A DNA stretch of 11,833 bases from Chromera velia (GCA_018398765.1 JAHBMJ010001618.1:16456-28288), one strand, 5' to 3'. Counted from the stretch's first letter, positions 1 to 7,212 are shown. A program made the numbers and translations. The notes: generated by a model not told the origin, from the letters alone.

Positions 1-35
1 TCCTTCACTTCGACTTGGACTGCTTCTATGCGCAA
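1..35 (+). CDS. POLI: POLI-like exon 1 (partial): first metal-binding motif
   Basis: Two bases complete an upstream codon, then the frame reads LHFDLDCFYAQ and stops at a consensus donor GTGAGT at 36. This is the first conserved Y-family motif; the Asp of FDLD binds catalytic metal and the FY residues shape the nucleotide pocket. The following VEM is supplied by the next exon (phase 0), restoring the DLDCFYAQVEM wording typical of Pol iota. The 5' end of this exon and the start codon lie outside the window. Confidence 0.92.
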
Positions 36-1687
36 GTGAGTGAGCACCGGTAGATAGGAGGAATGGTGCCAGCGGAGCTCTTCAGACTGGCTGGTTGTCA
101 CTAGAGATATCTCGTTGTGGTCAGATCCGCACATCTTGTGAGGGAAAAGTATGTAGTGTCCTGGCCGTCTCCTTTTTCTGCCTGCAGGTGGAGATGATCA
201 AGGATCCTGCCGTGAGGTCCAAACCGGTCGGCGTGCGTCAGAAGATGTTGGTGATCACCTCGAACTACGAGGCGAGACGGCACGGCATCACGAAGGGCAT
301 GACTGTGGGTCAGGCTCTCGCCAGATGTCCTTCTCTGGTTTTAAAGAATGGAGAGAACCTAGATGACTACAAGGACTTCTCTGAGAGGGTGTGTGACCTT
401 TTGACTGACCTTCTTGCCTCCCCTTCTTTCTCCTGTCCTGTGGAGAGACTGGGATTGGACGAGAATTTTGCAGACATCAGTCAGATTGTCCGACAGGGAA
501 TGCAGGTGATGAAGGAGAGTCTGGAGAGGGAACAGAAAGAGGGGGAGGAAGCGAGTGTGATTCCTCCCAAAGTGTCTCCTAGGCTTTTCAAAACAGGTCT
601 GACGTCGGAGTTTCTTGCTGCCTGCATTCGTCGGAGGTCCATTCCTGTTCTTGGGAATGTCTACAGGGGTGGGGAGGCTTCTTCTGTGGGCTTTTTGTGC
701 GGGACAGGATGCAAATGTCCTGAGTGGAAGGAAGATGAGTGGCTGCAGAAGGAAGAGTGTGAAGTGGCGAGTTGTGTTCCCTTCATGCACCCTCTGAAAA
801 ATAAGGAGACACGGGGAATTTTGTCAAACCGCCCAGCGGTTTCTCTGGACAGTCCGGAGTGTCGAATCGCCCTTGGGACCCGGGTTGCGTTGGCTGCTCG
901 ACGGGCCCTTCTGACGAGACTTCAACTGTCGACATGCGGAGGTCCGTTTGGCTCCCTGCGAAATGTGCTTTTTCTATCTGTCTCTCTCTCTCTTTTTCAT
1001 TTGTGAGTCCTGCCTACAGACGCAGCAGCTGATTCGCCTGCGTCCTCTCACTCACCCTTTTGACCCTCACCTCTTCAGATGTACAACAGGAAGGCAGACA
1101 GGCAAGGCTCCCCTTTCACGCGTACATCCTCGGTTGGGTTTCGCCACCTTTTCTGGAAGCGCGCTTTCCTGTCAACATTCTTTGACCATGTCGCACGGAT
1201 TGGTCGCTCCATGCACACATGCACACGCTCACGGAGACGTGGGCTTGCTCATGCGGTGACATCGAAAGCCGGAAACGCCGTTGGAATATTGAGCTCTCCT
1301 TTCTGCCCTCTGAATCTGCAGGCATTGCGCACAACAAGACCCTCGCCAAGCTGGTGGGAGGACTCCGAAAGCCCAACTGCCAGTCCACGGTCTTCCCTGC
1401 ACAGGCCGCCGAGTTCCTTGGAGGACACCAGCTGGGCAAAATCCCTGGGATCGGCATGGGTCTGCAGAAACGGTTGCAGGAGATTGGGTGAGTGCCGTGA
1501 TGAGTAAATGAGAAAGTGGGCGCTCGAGTGTGTCGCTGAATGGGACGGGTTTTTGCTTGCTGTCTAACATTTCTGTCAAATTCGCTCTTTTTCCAATTGT
1601 GACTGTGACCAGTTTGAAGGACCGGCAGACGCCGGCAACCTTCATGGGTTGTGAGTGTTTGTTTGTGTGTGTGTGTGTGTGTGTGTC

Positions 1688-1731
<44 letters not shown>

Positions 1732-2946
1732 TGTGCCTCTGTGAGTGACTGTGTTGGAAGGAAACTGGAAGTGTTTGGGAAGGAGTAGGGGGACAGACAT
1801 GCCGTGCAGCAAACAGAGAAGGGCTCACGATGCAATGGGATCTTCATTACAGAAAGGTCATCGAAAGCCTTTATCCATCCAATCGTTCTTGACATCGTTG
1901 ATAGACTGTTGAAATGCCCTCGGAATCCTACCGCCTAGCTCTCTTCTTGAAACATTCTTTCCCGTTGTTACCGTTTTTGTCTCTTGCCCGGCTCGGCATT
2001 ATCTTTTCGTTCCGCAGGCTTCTGCTCCGTCTGTCTAATGAAAAAGAGGGAAAAGAAAGAAAGAACCGTATGGTCTCTCTGTCTGCTTTTCTGTCTCCGA
2101 GAAAGAAAGGAAGGAAGGACAGACTGTCTCCCTCCTGACTGCTCGTCTATCTGCCTGCATGCCTGCCTGCCTGCTTGTCTATCCGTCTGTCTGCCTGTCT
2201 GAATTTTTGTCCCTGCTGTAGGATGGAGACAGTTGTGGACATCCAGGAAGCCTCCCTGAGTTCCCTCATTCAAGGCCTCGGTTCTGCCTCCGCACAGTCC
2301 GTGAAGGGACTCTGTGACGGCTCTGACAGCACTCCGGTGGTTGCCTCAGGTGAGAGAGCGCAGAAGGTACAGACGAAGACTGTATGGGTTGTTTTTGTCT
2401 TTGAGTGCTTTTCCGTTTCTCCATCGATTGTTCTCGGGAAAGACGTCTCTATTCCTCCTCTTTTGCCCTTTGTGTGACTGCATGGGAGGTTGCGATGGAA
2501 CCCGTCATGAGCTTCCTCCCTGAAGCTGCGATGGTCCGATATGGCAACCATTTTCCGATCAGGCGTCAGAGCATCCGCGTTTGTGTATACATACGTGTTT
2601 GTGTTTATCTATCCATTTACCTACATGCGTACAAACCTGCATGCGTGTCTCCGTCTGTCTACCTGTCTGAGTGTGTGTACAGTGCCTGCGTGTGTGGGAC
2701 TGCGTACACGTGTGAGTGTGTGTGCAGGCCCCCCCAAGTCTCTTAGCGTTGAGGATTCTTTCTGGCTGCGTCCTGTGACAGGAATGGACGAGCTGCGGGT
2801 GGCCATTCAGAAACTAGCGTCCCATCTCTCTGTCAGGTGTCTGAAGACACTCAAGAGACACGGAGTGCAGGGCAAAACTCTCAGACTTGCAATCCGACAA
2901 GGCAGGGGGTAGGTCAACTGACAGACACGCGCGCACACACACACGC

Positions 2947-2977
<31 letters not shown>

Positions 2978-3000
2978 CACACACACACACACACACAAAG

Positions 3001-3041
<41 letters not shown>

Positions 3042-5588
3042 GGACAGTGACTGGTTGTTTTGCGAAACCTCCCGCGTGAAAGGATCTTTCTCTTTTTCAA
3101 TTTCCTCTGGGTGGCTACCCGTGTACTGACGGTTGCTAGCACGGTGAGGACGCGAGCAGACAGGGGGGTTGTGCTGCTTTCAGCTTCCTGTGCCTGCATG
3201 TCTCCTCTCTTGTGTTTCCCATTCCTTCCGTTCAGCGTCAAGTCCTCTCCCCAAGAGGGCCTGAGTTCTTCTACAGAGGCTCCCTGGTTCAGGGAGGGGG
3301 AGACGGCAGGGGAGAGTCTGCATGCAGGGAGGGAGAGCAGACAGGCGCCTGTGGAGAAACCGCTCTCCTCTCTGCTGCTTCAGGCAGAACAACAGAGTGC
3401 AACTAGGCGCACACAGGCACACGCACAGGGAGAAGCGCAGGAAGCACAGGGTGAGGGATCATCAGAGGTAAATGGAGCCTCTGTTGAAGGTGCAGGTGAC
3501 GGAGAAGGAGGAATGACAGAGGCAGAGAGGAAGGCTGTGGACAGCTTTGGTGCTCAGATCTCTGGGACCTGTATGAGCCTCTTTCGGAAAATTGTGCGTC
3601 AGTCGCTGTGTCACCTGCCTGATTTGCATGGTCGAATGACGGACACCCGACAGTCACTGCATAAGCTTGGGGGGGAGGGGGGTGGAATTGGAGAGAGAGC
3701 TCTGGGATTTCTTGCCCGACAATGGAAAGATCCAGACTGGAGGACCGAAAGGCTGCAATATGTTTGTGCGTTATTCGCTTCTGCCTTGCGGGTTGTCTTC
3801 AGCAGTTTCTTTCCTTTGCCTGGCTCGTTTCTCTCATAAAGGCAACCCTCACGTCTGTCCACATTCGCAAGAGTCCCCCAACCGTAAAGAGAAAGAAGTC
3901 CTCAAACCGACCTGAGAGACTGGCACACGCCCTCCCCCCCTTTCTCTGTCTGTCTGATCAATCACGCATGCATGCAGATCCCCGAAGGCCGTCCCTTCTC
4001 CCTGACGATAGTCAACCTGGGAGTGACGGGACTGCAGCCGTGTCCCTCGAGTGGCAGATTCAAAGTCAGACAGACCAACCAACAGCAGCAGGAGGGCAGG
4101 GGAAGGGAAGGGGGGACCCTCCCTGCACTCTTCAAAGCTTCTCTCAGAAATGCGACAGCGAACTCTGCATCTGCATCTGCATCGGCTTCCTCCTCCTCCT
4201 CCTCCTCCTCCTCCTCCTCCTCTGCTGCTCCTTCCTCTTCCTCTTCTTCTTGTCCCTCTTCTTCCGGTTTGATGGGGACAAAGCGCCCCCCACCGGTAAA
4301 GGAGGATCAGGCTGCGAGAGGTTCAGGAAACCGGGAGGTCACTTTCGTCTCCCTCGAGAAGAAGAGAAAGTTGGAAAGCAGGGAAGCTGGAGAAGAGGAG
4401 GAGGCAGAAAACATTAGACGTGACGGAAATGAAGAAATGCATAGGCAAGGAGGACATGGGAAAGAACGAGTTGAACTTGACGTCTCAGCAGGAGAAGACC
4501 CAGACACTTTGATGTCCCCAGCAAAAGTCGAAACAATAACAATCGATCTGGACCCTCCCTCTTCTCCATCATCTCTTCCCCTGCCTCCCCCCCCCTCTTC
4601 CTCTTCGTCCTCCTCGTCCTCCTCCTCTGGCCCTGAGCGAGGAGGAGAGCCCACTGGAAAGCGGGATGAAAGAAACCAGAGCGAACATCAAGAGATAGAG
4701 AAGTTAACGTCAGAGCCTGTTGGTCTGCCGTCTTCGTCTTCGTCTCACACTACGTCTCATGGAGGAGGTGGGTCGCAAGGGTAACCTAACTACACGGAAG
4801 AGATTCGGGTGCAGTCAGGTACTTGACATGCGTTTCGTTTCGGGAATTTCAAATGAGAAGTGGCTACACGAGACGAAATAGCTCTGATATAGGCCTTGTG
4901 CAGATTGGGGGAAAGAGTTACCACAAAACAAAATGAATTTATGGAGATCATCTGATTGTCGTGAACGTCATCGAAGAGAAGCGAATACCAGCCGCCACAC
5001 TTCCATTTGCTCTTCTTTCTGGATGGACCGCAAACACTTGAAAGACACTGCATGCCCCCCCCGCACAGAGTTGAAACAGCATTCAGGTAATGCGCATCCA
5101 GTTCACTCACGCAAGGCTCATCTGATCTCATGACCTTTGTAAGAGCATGTTCATGCACTCGCCCCCTAGCTGTCGATAAGATTACATTCCCTTTTCATCC
5201 AAGTGAAACCATATAACTGAATGGGGTCAGCCCTTTCAGAAAGAACAGTGTCTTTTCTTGTAATTGATCAGAAATCTGTGTTCGATCTCTGCAGCAGTCC
5301 GGGTTGCCAACTCCGATGGGAAAGGAACGGGACCTCAAGACTCGACCAAGCTGGGTGGAGGACCTCTCACGGTGCCTGCAGGCATTGACCCCTCCTGGTT
5401 TCGGGCCCTCCCTCCATCTTTGCAGGTCTGCTGCTGACCGGAAATCTGGTCTGCCCTTTTGTTGTCCGTTGTGACTGTTCGTGTGCTTGCCTGCCTGTCC
5501 GTTGGTCTGTCTGTCTGTCTGTGCCGAGGTCTGTGTCTGTGTGTATCTTTCTTCTTGTCACATCGTCTGTGCGTCCTATGGTCTTGTC

Positions 5589-5622
<34 letters not shown>

Positions 5623-5656
5623 GTCCGCCTTTCGTTCTTTCCTTTCTTTCTTTCTT

Positions 5657-5692
<36 letters not shown>

Positions 5693-6254
5693 TTTCTTTC
5701 TTTGGTCCCTCCTCTTTCTTCCTGTCTCCTCCCTCCCTCCCTCCCTCCCTCCCTCCCTTCCCTCCTTTCTTTCTGTCTGTCTTTCTTTCTTTCTTTCTTT
5801 CTTTCTTTCGTTCTTTCTTTCTTTCTTTCTTTCTTTCTTTTTTTCTTCCTTTCTTTTTTCTTGTTTTCTTTCTCTTTTTTCTGTGTGAGCGTCAGTCATC
5901 TTGCCTGCCTGTATGCACTGCAGAGTCTGAGGGATCATGCCCTTCTTATTCCTTCTAGCTGCCTTCGTGCTCTCTGTGTGAAGACATCCTGTGCAATCAG
6001 TCTCTTAGTTCTCTCTCTTCTCTCTCTCTCTGTCTCTCTGGTCCTCGCAGGCAGAGGTCTGTGGGATCTCCTCTGCGACAGAAAAGGGCAGCATGAGACG
6101 TGTGCTGCCTTCAGTCGGCCCTTCCCGACAAACAGGCAAGGATCAGGCCAGAGGTAGAGGATCACGCGGAATACCAGACCCCCACAAAGGGAAACAGCAC
6201 GAAAAGCAACAACAGATGCTCAGAGCTTTTGTTTCAAAGTCGTCGAGGCCCTAG
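1..6254 (+). CDS. POLI: DNA polymerase iota-like Y-family translesion polymerase, 5'-partial, nine exons
   Basis: Modelled as join(1-35, 188-941, 1322-1487, 2222-2349, 2728-2908, 3236-3593, 3978-4767, 5295-5425, 6051-6254); all introns are GT-AG and phases agree through to the TAG stop, giving about 914 residues after two leading bases. Y-family polymerases copy across damaged template bases in the nucleus. Seen: DLD metal-binding motif (residues 4-6), NYEAR (37-41), catalytic pair in VERLGLDENFAD (D102/E103), nucleotide and DNA-binding GIAHNK..AKL, hairpin IPGIG, little-finger GPPKS..VEDSF, GRESRQ (452-457), LFRKI and RPFSLTI. The VERLG-DEN-F wording and GRESRQ point to the iota branch rather than eta or kappa. 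The disordered tail carries NLS-like KKRK (668-671), SIM-like ITIDLD, a UBM (about 833-850) and a C-terminal PCNA-box-like motif. The protein looks longer than animal Pol iota through insertions and Ser-rich tracts. The N-terminus is outside the window. Confidence 0.92.
36..187 (+). other. Intron 1 of the POLI-like gene
   Basis: Bounded by GTGAGT and a pyrimidine-rich CTGCCTGCAG end. The two flanking exons join in phase 0 to give FYAQ-VEM. No repeat of note. Confidence 0.9.
188..941 (+). CDS. POLI: POLI-like exon 2: palm and fingers with catalytic Asp-Glu
   Basis: The exon starts after CTGCAG (182-187) in phase 0 and ends at 941 before a donor GTCCGT, leaving one base of a Gly codon. It encodes residues 12 to 262, including VITSNYEARRHGI (nucleotide-binding Tyr and Arg), CPSLVLKNGENL and VERLGLDENFAD with the catalytic D102/E103. 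GNVY (167-170) and LGTRVALAARRALLTRLQL (240 onward) align by eye with Pol iota, but about 55-60 residues between them are extra and contain a Cys cluster (C182, C186, C188, C202, C207). The frame is also open back to an ATG at 95, which falls in the intron and is not a credible start. Confidence 0.92.
942..1321 (+). other. Intron 2 of the POLI-like gene
   Basis: The donor is GTCCGT, weaker than the others, and the acceptor is CTGCAG. The intron interrupts a Gly codon between STCG and IAHNK. It contains a short (TC)n run near 979-994 and no gene I can support. Confidence 0.85.
1322..1487 (+). CDS. POLI: POLI-like exon 3: palm end and thumb helix-hairpin-helix
   Basis: The acceptor is CTGCAG ending at 1321 and the donor is GTGAGT at 1488. 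The split codon with exon 2 gives the Gly of STCGGIAHNK. The exon encodes IAHNKTLAKLVGGLRKPN, the conserved Y-family segment whose Asn-Lys contacts primer-template and nucleotide, then QLGKIPGIGMGLQKRLQEIG, the thumb hairpin (IPGIG) that holds the DNA backbone. The spacing matches Pol iota without gaps. Confidence 0.93.
1664..1729 (+). repeat. Interrupted (GT)n microsatellite in intron 3
   Basis: Almost pure alternating GT with two small interruptions (TCTGTGAG near 1686), the longest uninterrupted run spanning about 1694-1728. Alternating purine-pyrimidine tracts of this length can adopt Z-DNA. Confidence 0.95.
2148..2206 (+). repeat. Imperfect (CTGC/CTGT)n tetranucleotide repeat in intron 3
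   Basis: Repeated CTGC, CTGT and related tetramers lead into the pyrimidine tract before exon 4, so the repeat probably doubles as the polypyrimidine tract of the acceptor. Confidence 0.85.
2222..2349 (+). CDS. POLI: POLI-like exon 4: thumb
   Basis: The acceptor is CTGTAG (ending 2221) and the donor is GTGAGA at 2350. The exon encodes METVVDIQEASLSSL through GLCDGSDSTPVVASG, which parallels the Pol iota thumb: the 'VRDLQ' helix, then the 'SFGEDNSPV' turn leading into the linker before the little finger. Phase 1 at both ends agrees with the neighbouring exons. Confidence 0.9.
2350..2727 (+). other. Intron 4 of the POLI-like gene
   Basis: Donor GTGAGA, acceptor GTGCAG. The 3' half is rich in TGTG, CTGT and TATC-type short repeats. 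Exons on either side share a Gly codon (phase 1). Confidence 0.87.
2728..2908 (+). CDS. POLI: POLI-like exon 5: start of little-finger domain
   Basis: The acceptor is GTGCAG (ending 2727) and the donor is GTAGGT at 2909, just upstream of an in-frame TAG that is therefore intronic. The exon encodes GPPKSLSVEDSFW, the linker and first strand of the Pol iota little finger, then the helix LRVAIQKLASHLSVRCLK and the strand GKTLRLAIRQGRG. This domain gives Y-family polymerases extra grip on DNA and much of their lesion specificity. Confidence 0.9.
2909..3235 (+). other. Intron 5 of the POLI-like gene
   Basis: Donor GTAGGT, acceptor TTCAG. It contains three adjacent microsatellites (listed separately) on the sense strand and ends in a T/C-rich stretch before the acceptor. 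Confidence 0.85.
2931..3040 (+). repeat. Compound (AC)n-(ACAG)n-(AC)n-(GA)n microsatellite
   Basis: An (AC)n start, a run of ACAG/AGAC tetramers (about 2946-2976), a second pure (AC)n (about 2975-2996) and a (GA)n block (3003-3040) follow one another within intron 5. The AC and GA runs share a common A/G or A/C register, as expected from successive slippage. Confidence 0.95.
3236..3593 (+). CDS. POLI: POLI-like exon 6: little finger, GRESRQ and LFRKI motifs
   Basis: The acceptor is TTCAG (ending 3235) and the preferred donor is GTGCGT at 3594. The segment AGRESRQAPVEKPL (residues 451 on) matches the Pol iota strand 'GRESRQCPIP'. The exon ends in SLFRKI, which joined to exon 7 gives LFRKI-IPEGRPFSLTI, the same spacing as human 'LFRNM....PFHLTL'. 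The roughly 70 residues between GRESRQ and LFRKI are Gln, Glu, Ala and Gly-rich and look like a flexible insertion. The frame stays open to 3839. A weaker donor GTTTGT at 3762 has the same phase and would add 56 residues. Confidence 0.8.
3594..3977 (+). other. Intron 6 of the POLI-like gene (5' boundary uncertain)
   Basis: The preferred donor is GTGCGT at 3594, because it keeps the little-finger spacing of Pol iota. The alternative GTTTGT at 3762 is in the same phase. The acceptor CATGCAG at 3971-3977 is shared. The first part of the interval remains open in the exon 6 frame up to 3839. Confidence 0.65.
3978..4767 (+). CDS. POLI: POLI-like exon 7: last little-finger strand and Ser-rich disordered tail
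   Basis: The acceptor is CATGCAG (ending 3977). The exon opens with IPEGRPFSLTIVNLGVTGL, the final little-finger strand, and then becomes low complexity. It holds a Gln run, an (Ala-Ser) run, two long poly-Ser tracts encoded by TCC/TCT repeats, an NLS-like EKKRKLE (residues 667-673) and a SIM-like VETITIDLD (724-732) preceded by acidic residues. The frame could continue to TAA at 4782-4784, but the donor GTGGGT at 4768 has the right phase (1) for exon 8, which encodes the ubiquitin-binding motif. Without that splice the protein would end at the TAA with no UBM or PCNA box. Confidence 0.82.
4188..4222 (+). repeat. (TCC)n trinucleotide repeat encoding poly-Ser
   Basis: About eleven TCC units in exon 7, in the reading frame that gives Ser. 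It is followed by TCT/TCC-rich codons, so the encoded serine tract is longer than the pure repeat. It is probably length-variable. Confidence 0.93.
4588..4630 (+). repeat. Second TCC/TCG/TCT repeat encoding Pro-Ser tract
   Basis: A Pro run from a C homopolymer region is followed by mixed Ser codons (TCT, TCC, TCG) in exon 7. The codon mixture makes it less slippage-prone than the first tract and suggests that Ser content itself may be kept. Confidence 0.88.
4768..5294 (+). other. Intron 7 of the POLI-like gene
   Basis: Donor GTGGGT; acceptor CTCTGCAG. Its interior (4790-5280) is ordinary mixed sequence with no simple repeat and no coding signal I can recognise; small open frames on both strands lack motifs. 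It contains the in-frame TAA that would end an unspliced exon 7. Confidence 0.78.
5295..5425 (+). CDS. POLI: POLI-like exon 8: ubiquitin-binding motif, first half
   Basis: The acceptor is CTCTGCAG (ending 5294); an alternative AG three bases later keeps frame. The donor is CAG|GTCTGC at 5426. The exon encodes AVRVANSDGKGTG... and then GIDPSWFRALPPSLQ, which fits the UBM consensus found in Pol iota and Rev1 (acidic residue, hydrophobic, two residues, invariant Leu-Pro, then I/L-Q). The Leu-Pro pair binds the ubiquitin surface. The motif is completed by AEV from exon 9. Confidence 0.82.
5426..6050 (+). other. Intron 8 of the POLI-like gene, mostly pyrimidine repeats
   Basis: It starts GTCTGC (weak after +3, but preceded by CAG) and ends TCCTCGCAG. 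It is dominated by GTCT, CTTT, CT and CCCT repeats on the sense strand. The intron separates the LQ and AEV of the ubiquitin-binding motif. Confidence 0.8.
5581..5880 (+). repeat. Long polypyrimidine block: (GTCT)n, (CTTT)n, (CT)n, (CCCT)n, (CTTT)n
   Basis: A (GTCT)n run near 5590-5617, (CTTT)n from about 5636, (CT)n near 5662-5689, (CCCT)n at about 5728-5758 and a long (CTTT)n from about 5764 to 5840 form nearly 300 bases with very few purines on the + strand. Mirror symmetry within the CTTT and CT runs allows triplex (H-DNA), and the CCCT run is G-quadruplex-prone on the opposite strand. Confidence 0.93.
6051..6254 (+). CDS. POLI: POLI-like exon 9: end of UBM and PCNA-box-like C-terminus
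   Basis: The acceptor is TCCTCGCAG (ending 6050) after a long pyrimidine tract; phase 0. The exon encodes 67 residues and a TAG stop (6252-6254). It starts AEVCG, completing LPPSLQAEV of the UBM, continues through a basic Gly/Arg/Lys/Gln-rich linker, and ends QQMLRAFVSKSSRP. Read as Q-x-x-L-x-x-F-V followed by basic residues, the end resembles C-terminal PCNA-interacting boxes of translesion polymerases, with Val in place of the second aromatic residue. Confidence 0.82.
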   Translation, partial: AEVCGISSATEKGSMRRVLPSVGPSRQTGKDQARGRGSRGIPDPHKGKQHEKQQQMLRAFVSKSSRP

Positions 6255-6540
6255 TCAAAAGCTTGTAAAACCGTGTATTATACGACGTATACAACTCTAG
6301 ATCGATATCGTTTTGAGCAACGCTTTCACACATGACAACTGAATCAATCAATCAATCAATCAATTCATTCATCATTATGTTAATTAATTACCAGACTTAA
6401 TACCAGTTGTATAATAAACTTGAACACTAAAGCTTAGTAACCTAGACTTTTCTAAAATTAATATAGTTATAAATGTTTTAAAATCTAAACATTTATTAGT
6501 ATGGAATCTATTAGAGAATTTGTATTGGCAGAGTATTAAA
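6255..6540 (+). other. 3' flank of the POLI-like gene, probable 3' UTR, turning AT-rich
   Basis: After the stop the sequence becomes AT-rich. There is no AATAAA close to the stop; the nearest similar hexamers are AATAAA-containing strings near 6413 and in the AAAT repeats near 6613. The 3' end of the transcript is therefore not fixed by sequence. An (ATCA)n tetranucleotide repeat lies at 6342-6364. Confidence 0.5.
6342..6364 (+). repeat. (ATCA)n tetranucleotide repeat, left copy
   Basis: About five ATCA units followed by TTCATTCATC. A second copy in the same orientation lies at 8228-8245, on the far side of the inverted-repeat region. Confidence 0.9.
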
Positions 6541-7056
6541 TGCTCTAGGTAATGCTCTAGGTAATGCTAGGCTATACCTAGGCTCCCCATATACGTCTAG
6601 CCATACGTAAAAAAATAAATAAATAAATTCCGGTAAAAACCTGAATTAGTTTTGTTGTTTTTTTATTTTTGTACGTCAGCTGAGTTTTAAATTGAGCTTC
6701 GAACTTGAAGTACCTGCCTCAAAAAAATAATAGAGGGTGAGGAAGGTCGGTTCCCCTCAGTGTTAAAGTATTATATATTACTTGATACGAGCGCAAACTC
6801 TGACAGGCATCAGTTTTGTACGTCCAACAAAGCCGGTCTAGCTCTTTTTCTTTACATGACAAGATGGCATCGTATAGTAATAGAGGTTCCTTATCCCCCT
6901 CTATCAAAATAACTTGAACAAAACAAGCTTAAAAAGCGCAAGTAGAACAGCCTCAGCACAGCAACTTGGCCAGCGGATGCCCGAGACAGACAGAACGAAG
7001 AGAAAAAGAATGAAGAGAAACGTATCTTCAGGGTTGTTAAATACCGACAACTGTAA

Positions 7057-7080
7057 GTACCAAAAAACGGAACCGACCCC
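7057..7080 (+). repeat. Subterminal repeat, left copy
   Basis: A 24-bp GTACCAAAAAA.GGAACC.ACCCC segment that recurs at 7420-7443 in the same orientation with two mismatches, although the element ends themselves are inverted. Possible transposase-binding site. Confidence 0.8.
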
Positions 7081-7212
7081 CAATTTCGTTTTTTCCCAGT
7101 ACTTTTGGTACTTTTTTGGTACTTTCATCACCAGCAACAATTTTATAAAGTAAGGCCCTAGACTGCTGCTTCTAGACCAGTTCCAGTTGAGCCTGATGTG
7201 GAAGACTGACAG

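Larger units (their letters stand above)
1488..2221 (+). other. Intron 3 of the POLI-like gene
   Basis: The longest intron of the gene, with donor GTGAGT and acceptor CTGTAG. It carries an interrupted (GT)n microsatellite and a CTGC/CTGT tetranucleotide stretch just before the acceptor. Open frames on either strand here are products of the dinucleotide repeat. Confidence 0.88.

Noticed and set aside
95-187. ATG at 95 as the start of the polymerase exon 2 frame
   Set aside because: The frame is open to 1006, but 95-187 translates to unrelated peptide, while exon 1 with GTGAGT at 36 and the acceptor at 187 restores the conserved FYAQVEM motif exactly.
942-1006. Continuation of exon 2 to the TGA near 1006
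   Set aside because: The peptide after STCGG turns into a Leu/Ser run from a (TC)n tract; splicing at 942 to 1322 restores the conserved GIAHNK motif.
1116-1895. 259-codon open frame on the - strand
   Set aside because: It consists largely of Thr-His repeats from the (GT)n microsatellite and overlaps exon 3 of the polymerase on the other strand.
4782-4784. TAA as the true stop of the polymerase
   Set aside because: The phase-matched donor at 4768 joins exon 8 and exon 9, which encode a UBM and a PCNA-box-like end expected for this enzyme. The unspliced form remains possible as a shorter isoform.
5459-6157. 232-codon Ser/Leu/Phe-rich frame resembling membrane segments
   Set aside because: Produced by CTTT, CT and GTCT repeats of intron 8; overlapping frames give similar products.
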